Below, piece after piece: positions 58,494-64,000 of a stretch of 64,000 nucleotides of DNA (its first letter is position 1; the number at the start of each line of letters is the position of its first letter). The position numbers and the translations under genes are program-made. The stretch covers positions 2,313,640 to 2,377,639 of the forward strand of contig CM072152.1 of the NCBI GenBank assembly GCA_036850595.1, given 5' to 3'. The DNA comes from Rhyacichthys aspro. Taxonomy: Eukaryota; Chordata; Actinopteri; Gobiiformes; Rhyacichthyidae. The notes beneath the pieces were generated by a model that saw only the letters and a program-made list of their open reading frames with translations, ran no database searches and was not told the origin of the DNA.

Positions 58494-60005
58494 CACTTGC
58501 TTCATCTTCCCCATCACCACACAAAGTAGCTCACCATGTTTCAACACACTTGTTTAGCACGAGATAAGGCATACGCAACAATTCAGAATCTTGTTTTAAT
58601 CTAAATAGTTTCTGAATATTCTTTGAAGAAAACACTGACCAACCTTTATCCTAGCTATCACCATCCTGTGTTCCTTACAGTCAACATTCCTCCTATAGCC
58701 TAAAGCTGTATTTTGTAAAAAATATTATATCGTTAAACAAAATGGGACACTTCAGTGAGATTTTTAGATTTTCAATAGTGTATAATGACACCAATACTAC
58801 TGTTGGCATTTAACAATCTAAAAAAAATTGACATTTAAATCTCCATAGAACCTAGTGGAAGTTCCACTTTCCGTTTTTTTTTTTCCAAACACACATTCTT
58901 GCATGAAAGGGTTATGATGTTTGTGCTAAAATGATTTTGTGTAACTGGCAACACTGCAAGTGAATTTACCTTTCAAAACAAAACAAAAAAGCAAACAGAA
59001 AATGATGGAAGCGGATTAAGGCTACTGTAAAAAAACAAAAATCAAAAATCAAAGGTAAGACAGTAAGGACAGACTTTGTGGGAGAAAAAAAGGGCAAAAT
59101 CCATACAATAAAGTACATAAATGCATTTAAACACTTGTTGATTAGGTTGTGATATCGTATTTGTTTGTTTGACTTACTTTAGGTTTCAGAAAATACATTT
59201 TTCATATGCTCTTACTGACTTTCTCTCGCCCTGTTGCCACAATGAGAGTAGACGGGATAGTTCACTGGCAGCACAGAACTATCATTGTTGCATTTTTTTT
59301 AGAGAAATCTATCTAAAAATAAATGAACAGGCTGAGAGTCGAGAGTCAGAGCTATCTGTTATTAATAATGACATATAGGTATATGACAAAATGAGATAGA
59401 GTTAAACTAACAAACAAAATAAAAAGTCTAAATGTTATTGTGTTGTATCCAAGAATGTCTGATAGTTTGGGTTAAGGAAGTCAGCAGACCAGGAAGTCAG
59501 CTGACAAAAAACAAAACAACATTTTTAGATCAGCATGAAATTTAAACATCATGTATTTGCACTATATAGAGAAATCACCATTTTATTTTATTTTTTCCCC
59601 CACAGATTTTATGCATAGAACTTCCATTCCGTCTCTTTTGGGCTACTTTTCAAAAACAATTTAAAAAAACTAAAGCCAATTCTTTCTGGCCTATTCAAAA
59701 CACAAATATATGACTTAAGTGTGTTCAAAAGTGTTTTTGAAACACAGAAGGAACTGCTCCTTACAGTATAAGGCTCAGTACCATTTTCCAGTGTTCGCGG
59801 CTCACAGCTGGTGTTATCATACCAAATGACTACATTGTTTGACTGTGTGGAAGCGAGAAGGCAATCGAGACAAGAGCAGCTGTCTAATGGCTCTGATGTG
59901 GGCCAGAATGGGCTCTGTTAAGTTATAATGCTGGGAAATTCTCAGTCACTTATGGTGTTAGAAGAAGTGAACAGTCCTTTACTGTTGTGCTGTTTATTCC
60001 CACAG

Positions 60006-60110
60006 AAACACTCCAGAGGACAGACCCTGATGGACCTGGTTTGTGAGCACCTTAACCTCCTGGAGAAGGACTACTTTGGCCTGACCTTCTCTGACTCTGA
60101 CACTCAGAAG
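60006..60110 (+). CDS. epb41l1: epb41l1-like gene, FERM F1 lobe exon
   Basis: This 35-codon exon lies between CCCACAG and GTCAGT, phase 0 at both ends. It encodes KHSRGQTLMDLVCEHLNLLE followed by KDYFGLTFSDSDTQK. VCEHLNLLEKDYFGL is a hallmark of the 4.1 FERM F1 lobe (helix plus following strand). The LTFSDSDTQK stretch is closer to EPB41L1 (LTF-DADSQK type) than to EPB41L3, EPB41L2 or EPB41, which differ at these positions. The exon is 6.07 kb from the previous coding exon. Translation runs past the donor into intron, so the longer open frame at this place is not all coding. Confidence 0.92.
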
Positions 60111-63100
60111 GTCAGTGAGTTATGTACGATGGTAATGAGGCTGGGCATTTCTCTGCATAACCATGTTCTCTCGCTGCAGAATCTGTATTCCACTTGCTTC
60201 TGGGCTCTGCTCTGCTCTCTCTCTCGGGGCAGCACCATTCATCACTGAAGGATGAATGGAGATTTTTCCACTCAGTCTTCATTTAAACAACAAGCAGTTA
60301 TTGGAAAATGTATGCAGTTTGAAAAGAAGACTTTCCCTGAGAGAAAATGTCTTTCAATAAGAAATAACACAACTGCAATGGTTTGACATTCCAAAGGTGC
60401 AGTCAGAAAGTATTCTGAGTGAAGGCTTGTAGAAAAAGGTCAGGTTCATTTTACTCAGGCTTCAACCTGAGGTTTATTTTGTTTGCAGTGCTAAATTCTT
60501 ATAAACTTGGCTAATTTACTCCATAATTATCCATTCATTTTTTAATTTCACACACTCTAACTTTACAAGTTGAAAGCACATGAACACAATAAAGTCAGAT
60601 ACAACACATTCCTGATGACTACTCAAACCCTACTCAAGTGTTATGTGTGATATTGGGCTTTAAAAATAATCATATTGCTATTGACAGTCTGAGCAGGCTG
60701 TAAGCATGCAGCAATAGTCCAGTGACTCTCATTATTCAGATGTGTTTGTCTGTTTTGAGAAATTCAAAATTCCCATCAGAGTAAAATATTTACATTTATT
60801 TTAAAACTTCATATATAATCTGACTAAAGCAATCATTTAAAATTCTCTTCTTGCACGTGACCTCACAGACTCACAGACAATCAGTCCTTCTGTGTGCTGC
60901 ATTTTATCCATTAACTATCCCATTCTGACATTTAAGATAATAATAACGCAGACATCTCACTTAAAATGTCTTTTATGAAAAACTTCAATTTTCTAAAAAA
61001 CTTGATAATTCTAAACTTCTTTAGTGCTGTTTCAGGAACACTGCACATGTCAACTTGCATTTCTCTCATATTAGTCCTTAATGGTATTATGTCCTTAAAA
61101 AGCTTTCCTCGCTACAATGCACATATTATATATGAATCATTTAAAATCAGTCAGACAGCAGAAACTTTATTTTTTTGCACCATACCCTAGACCAGATCCG
61201 GGCAATTAAAGGCCCGGGGGCCACCTCAGGCCCTTGACCCACCCCTGTCCGGCCCTCAGGAGGCTTGTGTCAGAAAAGGAATTAATCCAAGAGTGTAGAC
61301 CATGTACAGTACTTAATACAAATGTGATACTTTTATTTTGAAGGCACTCAAAGACTCTGCCAATTAGTGTCAACAATAATATGTTCTGTCAGGTATTAGG
61401 CAGGTATTTTTGTGTGGTGAGGGAAAGCTGGAATAGACTGTTATTGTTAAAAGTGTATTATGTTCCTGGAAAATGGATAAATTCAGATTCCTTGGTTCAG
61501 GTGTTGTTTGGAAGCCACCTCACAGAGTTAGGAGCTGTTATCATTAGTGTTTCTGCAGGTTGACTAGACTTAACTTTAGTGTTTTTTGAATCATTTTTTC
61601 AGGTGTCAATACACATCTTGAGCCAGGCCTGGTTTTAGAACAAAATCAAAACAGAGGATGATGTAGCTGTAATGGTGTCACATATTTCACATATTTTTGC
61701 TTATAGTTTAAACTTTAAACAACATGTGTTTTTATTGAGCGTGAGTTCAGTGTGTTGGTCTTGCCTTCCTCGAGAGTTCCAGGTTCTAATGTGGCCCTTG
61801 GAGAAAAATAATTGCCCACCCCTGCCCTAGACAAAAGACAGAATCCCCAAGGCTTTAGACTAGAATCCTGAAGGCTGTGAATTGACTTGTACACTTGTCA
61901 CATAAAAGGCGTTGGACTGAAGGCTAGCTGTCATTCCACGCAAGGGTTTTGTGTTTTGACTGAGGCCTCCTCGGGGCAGGTACATGTATGTGGTTGTCTG
62001 CAGACCTTTAGAAGCTGCTTTTAACATGTGGAGCATCTCCCCTGTCAACATCTTTGGTCTAAACCTGCTTTGTCTGTTTATGTGTTAGGACGTGCTGCCC
62101 CTGTGGGCGTCTGACTGATGTTCAGGAGGTAAACAGCCATGAAATGCAGATGTATTCGAGTGTAAGACAGGTTAAGTCCAGCTCTTTGATCAGTGTGACA
62201 AGTGGATCGGATCCATGGCCTGGGGTTATCACCAAGCAGGCCTGGGATTTCAAATGTCACTTCAGATGCCCTTTCTCTGTCTCAGCTCCAAAAATCATCA
62301 TTTAATCTTAGCACTCTGCTGAGAACATTCAGTGTCATTGCTTTATGAGGTTGAAGGTTGCAAAAGTAAAGGTTTGAACAATGAGTTGTCTCTGTTTTTG
62401 ATGCAGAGAATTGCTTTGCAGTGCAGCCCCTTAGTAATTAAGTGCTCTTTGGCCTTGGCTGATATAAGAGAGATTCTGGGGGCTGATAGACGCCTGCGCC
62501 TCATTACAGTCTTTAGCAGGCTGATTAAATACTGCAGCAGAATGTGTATTTGTGTTTGCAGTGAGGCAGAGGACAAACCTCTGATGAAGCTGGTTCCACT
62601 CTGACTGATGTGACGAAACTGCCATGAGACTGTCAAGATGAATACACAGCTGCTGTCACATTATTTTAGATCACAGATTTCTCTCTGACTATAGGCAGCA
62701 TACACTCCACAGCTGTTTATGTCTCTGAATCTTCAAAGATCAGTTGGCCATTACCCTCTTTACCTATTAACGCTTGCTTAATTTCCTCTATTTTAACAAT
62801 GAAACATGTTTCTTTACTCTGCATAATATAGCTCGAATCTTAAATCTGGAATCTGTCCCTCTAAACAGCACTGTAACTGTTTTTCTTTTTTTTTTCACAA
62901 TGATGTGTGTGCTGCAGAAGTGATAAAGCATTAATGAGAACTCTTGGGTCTGTTGGCAAAATGGTTGACTTGTGTTCAGATGCTGTGAGATGAGAAAGGT
63001 AAGGGACAGGCCATAATTCTGCAACACAGTGAAGAAACAGATGCTTAAATGAAATGTGCTGCGTGCACGTGCAGGAGAGCAGAGCAGAAGAGGCCTTACT

Positions 63101-63230
63101 TCCTTTATTTAACCATATGGAAAAGCCTTCATTAGAAAAGCTGATGCCAATTAGAGCTAAACGTGACAATGGGGTGTGCATTAGCATGTTTCCAATCTGC
63201 CCTGTGTGAATCGTGCCTTCTGTCTTTCAG
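60111..63230 (+). other. epb41l1 intron 3 (3.12 kb) carrying a hAT element
   Basis: The intron runs from GTCAGT to TTTCAG. The only recognisable content is the 632-bp hAT-type element at 61,193-61,824. The remainder (60,111-61,184 and 61,833-63,230) is AT-rich and shows no coding domain. Confidence 0.8.
61193..61824. mobile_element. non-autonomous hAT element in intron 3, perfect target duplication
   Basis: The left end CAGATCCGGGCAATTA and the reversed right end CAGGGGTGGGCAATTA match at 12 of 16. The flanks are CCCTAGAC on both sides (61,185-61,192; 61,825-61,832), identical at 8 of 8. GGCCCGGGGGCCACCTCAGG inside the left end and GTGGCCCTTGGAG inside the right are typical of the family also seen at 10,148. 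There is no transposase. Confidence 0.92.
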
Positions 63231-63273
63231 AATTGGTTGGACCCTTCGAAGGAGATCAAGAAGCAGATGCGCA
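63231..63273 (+). CDS. epb41l1: epb41l1-like gene, short FERM exon
   Basis: This 43-base exon lies between TGTCTTTCAG and GTGAGT. It encodes NWLDPSKEIKKQMR plus the first base of the next codon (phase 1 exit). NWLDPSKEIKKQ is a signature of the 4.1 family, and the serine in DPSKEI favours EPB41L1 over EPB41L2/EPB41L3, which have alanine there. It is too short to stand out as an open reading frame; it was found by joining phases with its neighbours. Both splice sites are close to consensus. Confidence 0.92.
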
Positions 63274-63448
63274 GTGAGTGTCTCTTCCAAGTAGCTGGCT
63301 TGATTAATATTTTAATTTCAATTGGTGGGCTTCGGATTTGTTAGCAGGCTGGTGTATATTGCACAATCGAGTCCCATCGTGATTCATAATTACATTTTGA
63401 TGTCCATGAAGCATGAGAGTTCATCTTTGTCATATCCTTTTTTTTCAG
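63274..63448 (+). other. epb41l1 intron 4 (175 bp)
   Basis: A short intron with a GTGAGT donor and a long T tract before CAG. Nothing else is seen in it. Confidence 0.85.
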
Positions 63449-63524
63449 ACTCTCCGTGGCACTTTGCCTTCTCTGTCAAGTTCTACCCTCCAGACCCCTC
63501 CCAGCTCACAGAGGACATCACCAG
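63449..63524 (+). CDS. epb41l1: epb41l1-like gene, FERM exon at the F1/F2 junction
   Basis: This 76-base exon follows a strong polypyrimidine tract and CAG and ends before GTACAA (phase 2 exit). Joined to the previous exon it completes an asparagine codon and reads NSPWHFAFSVKFYPPDPSQL, then TEDITR. VKFYPPDP-QL-EDITR is almost invariant in 4.1 proteins and leads into the F2 lobe (YYLCLQLR type), which must lie in the next exon beyond the window. SPW-FAF-VKF resembles EPB41L1 more than EPB41L3 (GAWHFSFNV type). The intron before it is only 175 bp. No frameshift or stop is seen, so the gene appears intact here. Confidence 0.92.
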
Positions 63525-64000
63525 GTACAAGACTCAGGAAACACGTCATAAAAGCATTCAACTGATGCTCTTAGTATATATTAAATTTATGAAAGGGTTA
63601 AATGACACATAATACTGCTAACAACACGTAGCTGACCTGTTTCTTGTCAAAACATGTGGAACTTAGAGATAAGAAAGGGACCGATATTTAACAAGGTAGA
63701 ATCTGAACTTAATTTAAATTGAGCCTTATCTTGAAGTATAACTAGTTCAAGCAGGCTGAACAGTTTAAACAATAATCTTGCTAAATATTGAATTAACAGT
63801 TATTTGCGATATTTTCTAATCTGGCTTTACTATATTAGGAAATGTTCAATGATGGCTGGTTGTGATATTTGGTGGGTGGGCTAACAAATGCATTCATATC
63901 AATCAATAGTTCACACTATAGTAACATCACATATACTGTAGGACACCAGGTTATAGCAACACTATGCGCCCAAAGACATGAGCGTGTAGGCGAAGTGGTG
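63525..64000 (+). other. start of the next epb41l1 intron, cut by the window edge
   Basis: This follows the phase-2 donor GTACAA. No YYLCLQLR-type F2 sequence is found before the window ends, so the next exon lies further right. Nothing else is recognised. Confidence 0.75.

Larger units (their letters stand above)
53932..60005 (+). other. epb41l1 intron 2 (6.07 kb)
   Basis: This is non-coding, bounded by the exon-2 donor and exon-3 acceptor. It contains the compound TA/CA microsatellite at 55,160-55,232, a short TA run at about 57,357-57,375, a near-consensus RFX X-box-like palindrome at 58,480-58,493, and a probable old dispersed repeat tail at about 57,664-57,810 (TTTATTTGTAAAGCATTTC type). 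Short ORFs here have no recognisable domains and no splice phase to match the gene. Confidence 0.75.

Overview
The window looks like an intron-rich piece of a ray-finned (teleost) fish genome. It is AT-rich and has almost no long open reading frames. It is scattered with fish-type DNA transposons (hAT, Tc1/mariner, CACTG-ended EnSpm-like), tRNA-like SINE-type repeats, a LINE fragment and microsatellites. No prokaryotic genes, rRNA, functional tRNA or CRISPR array was seen.

The only confident protein-coding gene is on the + strand at the right end: five exons (52,833-63,524) encoding the N-terminus of a band 4.1 / FERM protein. The peptide resembles EPB41L1 (protein 4.1N) more than EPB41, EPB41L2 or EPB41L3. 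The exons join in frame with GT-AG boundaries: a 5' exon with a likely start codon, a U1-type linker exon, and three exons covering the first FERM lobe (F1) up to the start of the second. The rest of the gene lies beyond 64,000. Most of the left 52 kb is therefore probably 5' flank or long 5' introns of this gene, since 4.1-family genes often have distant alternative first exons. No upstream exon can be proved from sequence alone.

Layout: 1-57 is the end of a hAT-like repeat. 58-21,276 is mostly single-copy-looking DNA with a few old hAT pieces (5.5, 10.1-10.6, 11.7 kb), a tRNA-like SINE-type repeat (12.4 kb) and a probable decayed element (15.1-15.8 kb). 21,277-21,826 is a 550-bp inverted-repeat element. 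23,174-27,407 is a four-level nest: a Tc1-like element split by a CACTG-ended element, which holds a hAT element, which holds a second hAT element with 64-bp terminal repeats. A second, inverted copy of that innermost family sits inside another hAT element at 29,470-30,553. Further right are a decayed Tc1/mariner-like element (32.8-33.4 kb), a reversed SINE-type repeat (33.5 kb), an L2/CR1-type LINE fragment on the - strand (36.4-37.0 kb), a hAT element (41.6-42.4 kb), a possible hAT remnant (47 kb), the gene exons, and a hAT element with perfect target duplications in intron 3 (61.2-61.8 kb).

I found no convincing new biological system. The best second looks are the nested transposons with the reused inner hAT family, the LINE ORF1/ORF2 ATGA overlap beside an esterase-like DxxH motif, an in-frame tandem splice donor in the first gene exon, and a perfect RFX X-box 4.7 kb upstream of the first recognised exon.
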